Shown here in pieces: positions 42,848-53,516 of a DNA stretch of 64,000 nucleotides (positions within the stretch are counted from its first letter, which is position 1; every line of letters starts with the position of its first letter). Below the pieces are notes generated by a model. The model worked only from the letters and a program-made list of their open reading frames with translations, did no database searches and was not told where the DNA came from. The stretch lies in NCBI GenBank assembly GCA_025594325.1, contig JANHCV010000001.1, positions 3,472,001 through 3,536,000 of the forward strand, in the 5' to 3' direction. This stretch comes from Blastocladiella emersonii ATCC 22665 (Eukaryota > Blastocladiomycota > Blastocladiomycetes > Blastocladiales > Blastocladiaceae). A program made the translations under genes and the position numbers.

Positions 42848-43678
42848 CTACCGGGCGAGATCGATGCGATGCCGCTGATGCCCCGCGACAACATGTACCG
42901 TCTCGTACGGGACCAGGGCCATACGGAGCTCGGCGCCGTGCTCGCGCGACATCCGCTCGCACACCTCGGTCCACCATGCCTCGTCATCGCTCTCCCCGAC
43001 CACCGTCCACGCGATTGAGACGTGGAACCGCGGCGTCTCGTAAAACTCGGGCCGGTGGAACCGCGCGAGGACGCCGTCGATCCGCCGCGCGCTGCGCGCG
43101 AGCGCCGGGTACCCGGCCGTCGCCTCGAGCACCACGAACCGCCGCGTCGCCGTGTCGTTGACGAGCGACGCCACCAAACCCAGCTGCAGCGCCCCCGCGC
43201 GGTCGCCTGCGAGCGCGGACCAGACGCCGGAGACGAACGCGTCGAGCTGTGCCCGCGGGAGCCAGTGGCCCGCGCGCATCAGCGAAAAGTGTGGCGTCCA
43301 CCCGCCCGGCGGCTGCCACTCGGTCGTCGACGGCGGCGGGTCGGCAGCCGAGCCCGGGAGCAGCGAGTGGAGGTCGGGTGCACCGGTGGGGAGGGAGGCG
43401 CGGAGCGTCGTCAGGATCGTGTCGGCGACCTGCGCCAGCGCGGGCGGGAGCGTCGCGTCGGCGTAGACGTGCACCGGCCACTGGCCCACGGGCGCGCGGT
43501 CGACGGCCGCTGGCGTGGGGCGGTCGCGGTCGCGGGTTTCTGGAAGATTGTCCGAGTCAGAGCCAGAGTCCGAGTCGTAGGAGACGAGCGGTCGCGACCT
43601 AGACGACCCGAGCGGGGTCAGCCTTCCGTGGCCCCGAGCTGCGAGGCCGCGCCGCCGCGGCGGATACGTGCCTCGCAC
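42848..43678 (-). CDS. USB1: U6 snRNA phosphodiesterase USB1 (Mpn1), start unresolved
   Basis: USB1 is a 2H phosphodiesterase that trims the 3' end of U6 snRNA. The two HxS motifs of this family are present in the right order: HFSL after GGWTP, and FHVSIAW near the C-terminus. The acidic LVSYDSDSGSDSD stretch at the N-terminus is also typical. The family tail (VHVVAGHQRH) ends the protein. The frame is open to 43678 but contains no ATG before the first HxS motif. An acceptor CTGAC...TCTAG ending at 43599 suggests a 5' exon that I could not identify. A TATA-like tataag on the minus strand lies near 43750. Confidence 0.82.
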   Translation of the reverse strand: MRGTYPPRRRGLAARGHGRLTPLGSSRSRPLVSYDSDSGSDSDNLPETRDRDRPTPAAVDRAPVGQWPVHVYADATLPPALAQVADTILTTLRASLPTGAPDLHSLLPGSAADPPPSTTEWQPPGGWTPHFSLMRAGHWLPRAQLDAFVSGVWSALAGDRAGALQLGLVASLVNDTATRRFVVLEATAGYPALARSARRIDGVLARFHRPEFYETPRFHVSIAWTVVGESDDEAWWTEVCERMSREHGAELRMALVPYETVHVVAGHQRHRIDLAR

Positions 43679-43974
43679 CGCGCCGGTTTCCCGTATATCA
43701 GTTACATTTTGCGTCTAATGCATCAAGTCGCTACGTTGCGAGTGGCTTATACGCCGTTGTGAGGGCAGCGTCGGCCGGTAGCTGCGAAGCGCGCGGGATT
43801 CATGATCAGCGCGCCGCCACGTGCGCCTTGCCCGCGCTCGTCATCGTCGGCCTGCCGTCGCGTCGGTTGGCCGCGCTTCCTTTCCGCGACGCGCTCCCCT
43901 CTCGCTCGCCGCATCGCAACGGCACCCCGACCGCACGCAACGCAACGTATCGAGAGCCCACGCAACGCACCGCC

Positions 43975-45457
43975 ATGAGCGAGAACGCCATTGCCCGGAT
44001 CCCCGACATGGGCCTCGCCCAGGAGCTCTTCACGCTGCTCCACGGCGCGCCCGCCGCCCGCGACGCCGCCAAGACCGCGCTGTGGGCTGCCATCACCAAG
44101 GACGGTGAGTGTGCTTCACGTTTTGGGTTACGTGATCGGCGCTGACCCCGAGCCTGGTAGACATGGCGCCCTTCTACTCGCACGTGTGCGAGGTGGCCAA
44201 GATCCCCGTCGACGCGGCGCTGCTGGCCAAGCTCGAGGCCGCCAACACGGCGCACCTCGAGTCGCTCGCCGCCAAGCTCAAGGAGGCCGAGGAGAGCGCC
44301 GGCGAGACCGAGATTTCGGACGCGCTCATTGCCACGGCCGACTACCTGGCCAAGATCGGCGAGAAGGTGTGTTTTGTTGTTCCCGCGTGGGCGTTCGGAC
44401 CCGATCGCTGACGCGTCCTCGGACCGTGTGTAGGAGAAGGCCCTGTCCGCGTACCGGACCGCGTTTGAGAAGACGCCGGGTGTCGGCGCCAAGATCGACC
44501 TCGTCTTTTCGCAGCTCCGCATTGGTCTCTTCTACGGCGACCGCGAGGTGGTGCTGCAGCAGTTGGAAAAGGCCAAGGGGTTCGTGTCCCCAACCGCGTC
44601 GCGCGCCCTCGGCGACCGCCTCGCTCACGACTCCGTGCCCGCCGTGTAGCCTGATCGAGAAGGGCGGCGACTGGGACCGCCGCAACCGGTGCAAGGTGTA
44701 CGAGGCCACCTTCCTCATGTCGCAGCGCGACTTCAAGGCCGCCGCCGCCCTGTACCTCGAGACCCTCGCCACCTTCACGTCCACGGAGCTCATGGACATG
44801 AAGGACTTTATCTCCTACACGGTCATCATGAGCGTCATTGCCCTGCCCCGCACCGAGATCAAGGCCAAGGTACTTTTGGGGTGAGCGTGTCCGCCGTGCG
44901 ACTCCTCGGCTGACCTCGACCCCCCTGCACCGCGTGTCTAGCTCCTCGAGTCGCCCGAGGTGCTCGAGGTCGTGCACCAGATTCCGCACCTCGAGGCCTA
45001 CATGCGGTCACTGTACGAGTGCAAGTACAACGTGTTCTTCCAGACCCTCGGTACGCTCGCCTCGCCCTCTCACCGCCGCGCCCGAGTCCTAACCCGCCAT
45101 CCCCTCCGTGTAGCTCACATCGAGCAGGTGCTCAAGGCCAACGTGTACCTGCACGCGCACTACCCGTACTACGTGCGCGAGATGCGCATTCTCGGCTACG
45201 CGCAGCTGCTCGAGTCGTACCGGTCGCTCACGCTCGAGTACATGGCGTCGGCGTTCGGCGTGTCGCAGGAGTTCATTGACCGCGACCTGTACAAGTTCAT
45301 CTCGGGCGGCCGCCTCAACTGCGTCATCGACAAGGTGCGCGGCATCGTCGAGACCAACCGGCCCGACGCCAAGAACGCGCAGTACCAGTCCGTCATCAAG
45401 CAGGGCGACCTGCTGCTCAACCGCGTCCAGAAGCTGAGTCGCGTCATCAACATCTGA
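43975..45457 (+). CDS. RPN7: 26S proteasome regulatory subunit RPN7 (PSMD6)
   Basis: RPN7 is a PCI-domain subunit of the proteasome lid. Six exons (43975-44104, 44161-44366, 44434-44579, 44650-44869, 44942-45050, 45114-45457) join to 384 residues, close to human PSMD6 (389). TPR-like helices come first ([19 protein letters not shown], then [19 protein letters not shown]), then the PCI winged helix ([20 protein letters not shown]) and the terminal helix [20 protein letters not shown]. All five introns have GTxxGY-type donors and TAG acceptors. Two cgcaacgca elements lie 5-40 nt before the ATG. Confidence 0.96.
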
Positions 45458-45638
45458 GAGTGCTCGCTGGGATGGGCGACGAGTCGTGGTGGGATCCGGA
45501 ATAGTTGAAAATTGCGTTTTTTTCTCTCGAAGCAGCGGGTGGTGACAATGGGCAGACTATTGTATGGGATGCGAGTTGGTTGGTTGGGGAAGAGAATCAG
45601 ATGAAATGGAGGGCGGCGGCGACGCTCGTCGTCCCGAT

Positions 45639-46445
45639 CTACCAAAGGCCGTGGCCCTTGAGGCGCAGGTCGCCGGGCACTGGCGGCGACGCGAGCGTCG
45701 GGAAGTAGGTCTGCTCCTGCGCGGCCTCGAGCAGCGTGTCGCACTTGTTGTCCTCTACACGATGGAGTGAGTTCGGTGGGTCGAGAGAAGCGAGCACGAG
45801 GGCGCGATCGACGTACTGATGCGCTTCTTCTCGAGCTCCGAGGGGTCAAACTTTGGCCGCGGGATCTCGAGCGACGACAGCTTGGAGATGCGGCGGCGGA
45901 TCAGCTTGCCCGTCGCGGGGTCCTCGACGCGCTCCCAGCGGACCGAGCACGGCTGGCTACATTTCCGACAAGAACGCGAGGTCAGCGTGCTGCGCGCGGG
46001 TTCGAGGACGCGGCGTGGCGAGGGCGTACCCGTCCTTGGGGTCGATCAGGGCGACGTTGGAGACGTGGATGCCCGACTCCATCGGGTAGGTGCCTCCCCG
46101 TGGGGTCTGCGGCGTGATGGGGATGTGCTTCTTGATCTACACGTCGGGAATCGCGAGCGCGGAGGGGCGTCAGCGACGTGTGGAGTCCGTCCAGCCGAGC
46201 CAGGACCGAGCACGCACCAGCTTCTTGCCTTCGACAAAGACCAGGTTGCGCGACTTGTCGATGTTGATGACCTTGCCCTTCTCGCCCTTGTTGGCGCCGG
46301 ACATGACCATGACGTCGTCGTGCATGAAGATGTTCCACCGTTTGACCACGTCCTTGGGCTGGACCTTGGGCACCTTGGGTTGGATCAGGTTGTAGCCCTT
46401 GAGCTTCCAGAGGGGCTGCGAGACCATCTTGTGGTACTTGGACAT
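45639..46445 (-). CDS. Mitochondrial large ribosomal subunit protein uL24m
   Basis: Four exons (46445-46218, 46136-46030, 45956-45817, 45754-45639) give 196 residues. A KOW motif (MVMSGANKGEKGKVINIDK) is the core of uL24. It is followed by KKHIPITPQTPRGGTYPMES, HVSNVALIDPKDG and CSVRWERV, the mitochondrial uL24 extension, and ends KGHGLW. The protein binds 23S-type rRNA near the exit tunnel. Its start lies about 330 bp from mL54, in the opposite direction. Confidence 0.93.
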
Positions 46446-46773
46446 GGTCGCGAAATGATTCCGGGGCGTTGATGCGTAGCAGGGGGTCGTGTGTGGGCGG
46501 CGCGCCGGGGATCCGGTTGCGTTGCGTCAAGTCCGCTGGCGGCAGGAGGGGTCGATAGCGTAGCAGTGCGTCGTCGTCGGCGAGGGCATCAAGCGTGGAG
46601 GACTTCGAAATTTTGTTGCGATCAGCCTTCTGGGCGATCACCTGTGGCCACATGCGAGGCGTTGCCGCTGCCGCTGCTCTTGTCGAGGCTCCTCGCAAAC
46701 AGCTCGGCTGCCGTGACCTCCAGCACGACGTACCGGCGCTTGAATCGCCGACGTAATCCGCCCACTCGTTGCA
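46446..46773. promoter_or_regulatory. Shared divergent promoter of two mitoribosomal genes
   Basis: A single ~330-bp region separates the divergent starts of uL24m and mL54, both of the mitochondrial large subunit. No TATA consensus is seen. Co-expression from a bidirectional promoter is likely but inferred. Confidence 0.5.
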
Positions 46774-47247
46774 ATGATGTCTCTCCGGTCCCTGGTCGCC
46801 GCGCGCTCGCTGCGGAGCTTGACCCGCGCCTACTCGTGTGAGTACTCTTCTTGCGCCCTTGTGCTCGCTGCTCGGGCTGGCCAATGTCGGCGAGGAACTG
46901 CTCTAGCCCTGTCATGATGGGAGAGTAACCTTGCCGTCTGTTGCACCGACCGTGAGCGAGCTCTCGACACCCTCAACCGGCCGCTGACCGCTCGGCCCGT
47001 CCGCGATCCGCATCGTCTAGCGCGCCCGGCGTCGATCCTGCCCGCGGGCACGCCCATCACCGTCAACTACCTCAAGGACGCGCAGCACCCGGTCGCGCTC
47101 AGGGACGAGGAGTACCCCGAGTGGCTGTGGACGATCGCCGACCCGCCAAAGAAGGACTGGGCGCCCGAGGAGAAGCGCACCAAGGAGTACCTCAAGTTTG
47201 CGCGCACCCAGGACATCAAGCTCAAGAACTTTATCAAGGGCCGCTAA
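46774..47247 (+). CDS. Mitochondrial large ribosomal subunit protein mL54
   Basis: Exon 46774-46837 encodes a basic presequence (SLRSLVAARSLRSLTRAYS); exon 47021-47247 encodes ASILPAGTPITVNYLKD, LRDEEYPEWLWTIADPPK and LKLKNFIKG-type helices, the mL54/MRPL37 signature (YPxWLW). Total 96 residues. The 183-nt intron is long for this window. A second ATG directly follows the first. Confidence 0.88.
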
Positions 47248-47311
47248 ACCGCAACCGCGTCGGGGGGATCTGTTCATTTGCGTTTATCTATCTAGTCATT
47301 ACTCGTCACGT

Positions 47312-50092
47312 CTACGCCTTGGCCGCGGCTCCCGCATCGCCCTCGAGCTCGGCGAGGTACGCCGCGACGCCCGCCGCCGCCGAGTTGAGCTTGAGCAGGA
47401 CCTCGTCCCACTCGTCGGCGGGGTCGCTGAGCGCGACAATAGCGCCGCCCGCGCCCACGGCGATCTCGCGGATCGCCGGGTCGTACGTCGCGGTGCGAAT
47501 CACCACGTTGAAGTGCGCGGTCCCGCACGCGCTCAGGAACCCGATCGAACCAGAGTACACCCCGCGCGGCGCCGGCGCCTCGAGCTGGTCCTCGAGCAGC
47601 TGCACCGTGCGCAGCTTGGGCGCCCCCGTCATGCTGCCCGGCGGGAACGAGTGACGCAGCGCGTCGACGGCCGTCAGGCGAGGGTCTAGGTCGCCCTGGA
47701 TCGTCGAGACGACTACATGGGAGTGCGGCGCGAGGTGAGTGGTTTACGAGGACGTCGTGAGGGAGCGAGATGAACGTACGCTGGTGGACCGTCTCGTACG
47801 ACTCGACGTGCATGAGGTGCGGGACGCGGACCGTGTCGGGCTTAGAGATGAGGTTCAGGTCGTTTCGGATGAGGTCGACGATCATGAGGTTCTCGGCGCG
47901 GTCCTTGACGTTGTTCTGCAGCGCGTCGCGGATCGCCGCGTCCTCGTCGGGCGTAGCCCCGCGCCGCGCGGTACCCTTGATCGGCTTCATGGTCACGGTC
48001 CCGTCGCGGTCGAGGCACAGGAACCGCTCGGGCGACGAGCACGCGATCCAGCGCGCGGTCCCGACGTCGTCGCCGATCTTGAGCAGCGCGCCGTACGGCG
48101 CCGGGTTGCGCTGCCGGATGCTCCGGTACAGCTCGAACGGGTCGACGCGGGTCCCGACGGGGACGCGGTGCCGGAACGTCGTCGTCATGCACACCTCGTA
48201 CGTCTCGCCCTGGTCGATGAGCTCGCGCGACTGCGCGATCGCCGCCAGGTACGCGTCGCGGTCGAGGTCCGGCGTGAACAGCGTGTGCGGTTCGACGGCG
48301 AGCGGGACGAGCGCGCGCGGCGGAAGCTTGAAGGTCGTGTTCATGCTCGTCGACACATCGCGCAGCCAGTCGAACTGCGACTTGCTCAGCGGGCCGAGAC
48401 CCGGCACGTTATCGAGCAGCGGCGTGTCGAGGATAGCCGCGTACACGGTCAGGGTCTTGTGGTCGAAGCACAGGACGCGGTCGAGGAGGACGAAGCTGGC
48501 GTCGGGGAAGCCCGTCTCCTTGGCGTGCGGCGGGAGCGACAGCGACTCGGCCTTCATCTCGTACCCGACGTACCCGGCGAGCCCGCCGAGGAACGGCGGC
48601 AGCGCGTCGCGGCGGAGCTTGATCTGCTTCCCGAACCGCGAGTAGACGGTCGGGCCGTGCTTGAGGTTGATGCGGAACTTCTGCTGGACCTCGTTCAGGT
48701 GGTCGAAGAACGAGTCGACCCCGCGCTGCACGTCGATTGCGCGGTCCGACGCCGGGTGGTACGTGGTGCGCAGCGACTTCATTTTGGCCGAGTAGCTGAG
48801 CGCGAACCCGTGCATGGACATGGCGCCGATGTAGCTCCACCGCGTCGCGCCCTCGACGCGCGCGCTGTCGAGCCACACCGTGTACTTTTCGTCGGCGTAG
48901 AACTTGGCGTACACGGCCTCGGGGTCCGCCCAGTCCATCTCGTACACGCGGCACCGCGCCGGCGCCGCGCGCTCGTCGCGCGTGGGGTCCACGGTGGGCG
49001 CGTAGAACGACGGGACTACCGTGTGCTGGTTGACGAGGCCGGCCCACGCCGCGTCGCTGGGGCCGGCGAGCGCGGCACCGCGGCAGTTGCGGTCGTCGAG
49101 GGCGAGCTGGCAGAAGTTGGTGATGATGGTCTGCCCGTGCTCGGAGCAGATCGACTCGGGGTGGAACTGCACGCCGTACTGCGGGGAGTAGTGGTGGTGC
49201 AGGCCCATGATGATCCGGCGGCCCGTGGACTCGTCGGTGGTCCAGGCGTCGGCTTCGATGGCGGGGGACAGGCGGTCTGTGCGGACGTGGCGTGTGAGCA
49301 ACGGGTGCCGTGGTAGGAACGGCGAGCAAAGCGCACCTTCATCGACGATGAGCGAGTGGTACCGCACGACGTTGAACGGGGACGGGATCCCGGCGTAGAG
49401 ACCCGTGCCGTTGTGCTGGACGGCGCACACGCGGCCGTGCATGACCTCGGGCGCGCGCACAACCTTGCAGGCGAAGGCGGCGGCGATGCCCTGGTGGCCG
49501 AGGCACACGCCGAGCACAGGGAGTTGCTGGTACTTGATGATGTCGCGGCAGATGCCAAAGTCCTACCCGGCGCGAGTGCGTCAGGCAGTTGAACGAGCCC
49601 GCACCGGCTCAAGCGGCCGTACCTTGGGATTTTCAGGGTGGCCAGGGCCGGGCGACACGATCACGGCGTCGACCTGCGGGAGGATGGTCGACTTGAACGT
49701 TGGCCTGAAAGGTCGTGGCACGGAGGCAGGGTCAGCGCTCCTGCACGCACGCCACGAAGAAGCCGCGACCGCACGAACCAATCAAACTCGTTGTTGCGAA
49801 TGACGAGTGGAGGGTTCTCGAGCGATTTGCAGAGCAGCTGGTAGAGGTTGAAGGTGTACGAGTCAAAGTTGTCGACGATGACCACGCGGAGGGGGAACCG
49901 CTTCGGCGGCGCGGGCGGTTCGGCCGGCTCGACCTTGGCCGCGGCGTCAAGGTCCGACGACGCCTGGGCGACGGCGGCAGCGGCAGCGGCGGCGCGCTCA
50001 CGCTCACGGTCGCGCCGGTACTCGCGCTCGAGCTCGTACTTGACCCCCTGCGCGCAATACATGCGATGGTTGATAGCTTCGTAAGACTCCAT
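47312..50092 (-). CDS. Aminodeoxychorismate synthase (PabA-PabB fusion)
   Basis: This enzyme makes 4-amino-4-deoxychorismate from chorismate and glutamine for p-aminobenzoate and folate synthesis. Exons 50092-49779, 49704-49623, 49562-47780 and 47712-47312 give 859 residues. The N-terminal glutamine amidotransferase begins near residue 70 with VVIVDNFDSYTFNLYQLL; its triad is in LGVCLGHQG (Cys) and VQFHPES (His, Glu). The chorismate-binding half has GETYEVCMTT, MKPIKGTARRG, ENLMIVDLIRND and GSMTGAPKLR. The Lys in PIKGT distinguishes aminodeoxychorismate synthase from anthranilate synthase (usually PIAGT). The first ~65 residues form an unusual Arg/Glu/Ala-rich, probably helical, extension. 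Confidence 0.95.
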
Positions 50093-50343
50093 GGTAATGC
50101 ACTGAGCTAAGTTACATGGATGGCCGTGTTGATGGCCGTGAGGGAGAGTTGGGATGAGGTGCGGGGGGACTCGGAAGTGATGGAGGTCGGCGCGATCGCG
50201 GCTTTCCGGTCCATGCCGCGCGTGGCATTTCTGCTCGCGGCCGGCAGGGCGCCCTGACAAAAGTCTAGGTCATGTATGGACCGAGGGTCGCGTCTATTTT
50301 ATCTTTTTCTAGGGTAGGGATATGGGGAGGGAGAGAGCGACAT

Positions 50344-50958
50344 CTAGATGGCCTCGACCTCCTCGAGCGTGTCGGCCACGACAAACTGGCGCGCGTCGAG
50401 GGCAAAGTCGGTGGGCGAGTCGAGCAGGTCGGCCAGGTCGATGGTGGCCTCCTCGACGCCGTCCTCGAGCTGGAACAGGCGGTGGCCGTCGTGGTCGGCC
50501 GCGTCCTCGAGGTGCATCTCGCCCGACGCGGCGGCGGCGCGAACGTAGCGCGGCGCGGTGCTGAACGACGCGAGGTCCTCGCCGTCGTCGTCGAAGGACG
50601 GGAGCACGAACCGGGCCTTGGTGCGGGTCGTCGTCTGCACAAACTGCGGGATGTGGTCGAACCCGGACAGCGTGTCGGCCGGCGCGCGGTCCGACTCGCG
50701 GCCGTCGAGGTCGGTCGGGCGCGGCAGGTACACGGTGACGGTCGTGGTCGCCTTGGCCTTGGGCGCGCCGGCCGCGTCGCCGTCGCCGAGGAACGAGCTC
50801 GGGGCATCGTCGGACTCGCGGTTGTTAACGCTGTTGCGCAGGGCGTGCAGGATCCGGTCGAGCGGGTTGGTTGACGGGTACGGCGTCGCGGCGGCGAGGC
50901 GCGGCGCGAGCAGCGCGAGGAGCAGCAGCGCGTTGAGGATGAGCGTGGTCGTCCGCAT
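50344..50958 (-). CDS. Secreted protein of unknown function
   Basis: A single-exon frame of 204 residues with a clear signal peptide (residues 1-23: RTTTLILNALLLLALLAPRL then AAA). The mature part is hydrophilic and acidic, with ATTTVTVYLPRPTDL and TTRTKARFVLPSFDDDGEDL, and no cysteines. It may be a secreted or wall-associated protein. I recognise no domain. Confidence 0.6.
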   Translation of the reverse strand: MRTTTLILNALLLLALLAPRLAAATPYPSTNPLDRILHALRNSVNNRESDDAPSSFLGDGDAAGAPKAKATTTVTVYLPRPTDLDGRESDRAPADTLSGFDHIPQFVQTTTRTKARFVLPSFDDDGEDLASFSTAPRYVRAAAASGEMHLEDAADHDGHRLFQLEDGVEEATIDLADLLDSPTDFALDARQFVVADTLEEVEAI

Positions 50959-51394
50959 GGTGGTGGTTATTTTACTTGGTGGATGGTTGTTGATACGTGA
51001 TCTAGGGGAGGAGGGGAATTTTTTGCGGGCCGTGATGGATGAGCTCGTTCAACGCGTTGGAGCCGGCGCGAGACAGCGGTGCGAGACATTTCTGCAGAAA
51101 CACGTGCGCGCGAGGGACGGCAACGGGGGCATGTGACCGAGCGTGAACCGCGTACACACGGGTGCGGCGCGGGCGCGGCAGGCGTGTGGCGCGGGGGGTC
51201 GCGGCCGGGGGCGCCGTGCCGGCCCCTGCCCGCCCTGCCGCGCGCCGTTCCCATGTCGCGCGCGGCGGCGCATCCCCCCACGCTCTCCTTGACGAATCTC
51301 ACTCGACTTTTCGCCCCGCCGCACTCGCCAACCTCCGAGCGCCGCGCCCCCCCTACACTAGCCCACCCCCTACCCGACTTTTCCCTCGTCCACC
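50959..51394. other. Divergent upstream region, no gene seen
   Basis: About 436 bp between the secreted-protein gene and ARB1, which are divergent. Pyrimidine-rich near the ARB1 start. Nothing else seen. Confidence 0.45.
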
Positions 51395-53516
51395 ATGGTT
51401 TCCGCGAGTAAGGCCAAGCGTCTGGCCAAGAAGGCCGACAAGAAGGGCGCTTCGGCCAAGGACATTGCCGCCGCCGCCGACGCCATGGCCTCGCTCAACG
51501 TCAAGGGCTCGACCTCGGAGCTCGACGCCCACATGCTGCGCACCGTCACGGGTGTGCTCACCTCGCTCAAGACTTCGCGCGACGTCAAGGTCGAGGGCCT
51601 CACGCTCTCTTCGTTCGGCAAGGTCCTCCTCTCGGAGACCTCGCTCGAGCTCAACTTTGGCCGTCGCTACGGTCTCCTCGGGTACGGTCTCCGTCCGCCC
51701 GGTGACTGGCGCAGCGGCAGCGGCACCGCGCGAGCGGCGCCACCCAGCTCCTCTGGCTGGCAAGCCCTCGGCACCGCTGCTGCCTGCTCAGCCACCCTCG
51801 CAGCGTGCATGAACCGCGGAAAGCTCATCCTTGTCTATCGCATTCCACGCGCGTAGTGAGAACGGCTCGGGCAAGACGACCATGCTCCGCGCCATCGCCG
51901 CGCGCGAGGTGCCCATCCCCGAGCACATCGACATCTACCTGCTCGACGAGCCCGCGCCCAAGACCGACATGACCGGTCTCGAGTGGGTCCTCGACGAGGC
52001 CAACAAGGAGATGAAGCGCCTCGAGGACCTGGCCGACAAGATCCTCGTTGAGGAGGGCCCCGAGGACCCGAACCTGCAGGACATCTACGAGCGCATCGAC
52101 GCCATGGACCCCTCCACGTTCGAGTCGCGCGTCTCGTCCATCCTCTACGGTCTCGGCTTCGACGCCAAGATGATGCCCCGCGCCACCAAGGACATGTCCG
52201 GTGGCTGGCGCATGCGCGTCGCCCTCGCCAAGGCCCTCTTCGTCCGCCCCACGCTCCTCCTCCTCGACGAGCCCACGGCGCATCTCGACCTGGGCGCGTG
52301 CGTGTGGCTCGAGCGCTACCTCGCCAGCTACGACCGCATCCTCGTCATTGTCTCGCACTCGCAGGACTTCCTCAACGGCGTGTGCACGGACACGATCGAC
52401 CTCCGCAAGGACAAGCTCTTCTACTACGGCGGTAACTACGACACCTACGTGCGCACCCGCACCGAGAACGAGACCAACCAGATGAAGCAGTACCACAAGC
52501 AGCAGGAGGAGATTGCCCACATCAAGGCCTTCATCGCCTCGTGCGGTACCTTCGCCAACCTCGTGCGCCAGGCCAAGTCGCGCCAGAAGATCCTCGACAA
52601 GATGATCGAGGACGGCCTCATCGAGGAGGTGGTCCCCGACCGCCTGCTCACGATCCGCTTCCCCGAGATGCCCAAGCTCCCGCCCCCGGTCCTCGGCTTC
52701 GACAACATCTCCTTCTCCTACTCGGGTGACCTCAAGGACGCCCTGTACAAGAACCTCAGCCTCGGTGTCGACATGGACTCGCGTATCGCGCTCGTCGGCG
52801 CCAACGGTACCGGCAAGGTGCGTTTTTCTGCTATGATTCGCCCGCGGTGATGACCGAAACTAACTTCGTTCCCTACCCGCTCGGTTCGCGCCATCTAGAG
52901 TACTCTCCGTACGTGTTCTCCTCCTGTGCTTAGACCACCCACGATCAACCGATGCTAACGAACGCTCTTCGCTTCCGTAGTCAACATCATGATGGGCAAG
53001 CTCAACCCGCAGGAGGGCCGCATGCAGCGCAACTCGTCGCTCAAGATCGGCCACTACTCGCAGCACTCGGCCGATGTCCTCGACCTCGAGAAGTCGGCGC
53101 TCGAGTTCCTGCGCGACAAGTACCCGACCATCTCGCAGGACTTCCAGTACTGGCGTGGCCAGGTCGGTCGCTTCGGTCTGACCAAGGACGCGCAGACGGC
53201 CAAGATCGGCACCCTGTCCGAGGGCCAGAAGTCGCGCATCGTGTTCTGCATGCTCGCCATCGAGTCGCCCAACATCCTCCTCCTCGACGAGCCGACTAAC
53301 GGCCTCGATATGAACGCCATCGACTCGCTCGCCGACGCCATCAACCACTACTCGGGTGGTGTCGTGGTCGTGTCCCACGACTTCCGCCTGCTCGACAAGG
53401 TCGCCAAGGACATTCTCCTGGTCGAGAACAAGAACATCCGTCGCTGGGAGGGCGACATTCAGTCGTACAAGAACTACCTCGCCAAGCAGGTCGAGAAGTC
53501 GCTCGTGACGGCCTAA
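51395..53516 (+). CDS. ARB1: ABCF-type ATPase ARB1 (ABCF2)
   Basis: ARB1 is a cytosolic twin-ATPase ABC protein without membrane domains, needed for ribosome biogenesis. Exons 51395-51681, 51857-52817, 52899-52908 and 52981-53516 join in frame to 597 residues. ATPase 1 has ENGSGKTT, signature MSGGWRMR and Walker [14 protein letters not shown]. ATPase 2 has GANGTGKST, signature LSEGQKSR, Walker [13 protein letters not shown] and [12 protein letters not shown]. The linker helices [19 protein letters not shown]-type and [10 protein letters not shown] fit ABCF2. Exon 3 is only 10 nt (agtactctcc) and supplies the Ser-Thr-Leu after the Walker A lysine. Without it the P-loop of ATPase 2 would be broken, so it must be spliced in. 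A basic, Lys/Ala-rich N-terminus precedes ATPase 1. Confidence 0.95.

Noticed and set aside
46622-46915. A 97-codon minus-strand frame in the uL24m/mL54 promoter and mL54 intron
   Set aside because: It overlaps mL54 exon 1 and has no motif beyond a short MTGLEQFL start.
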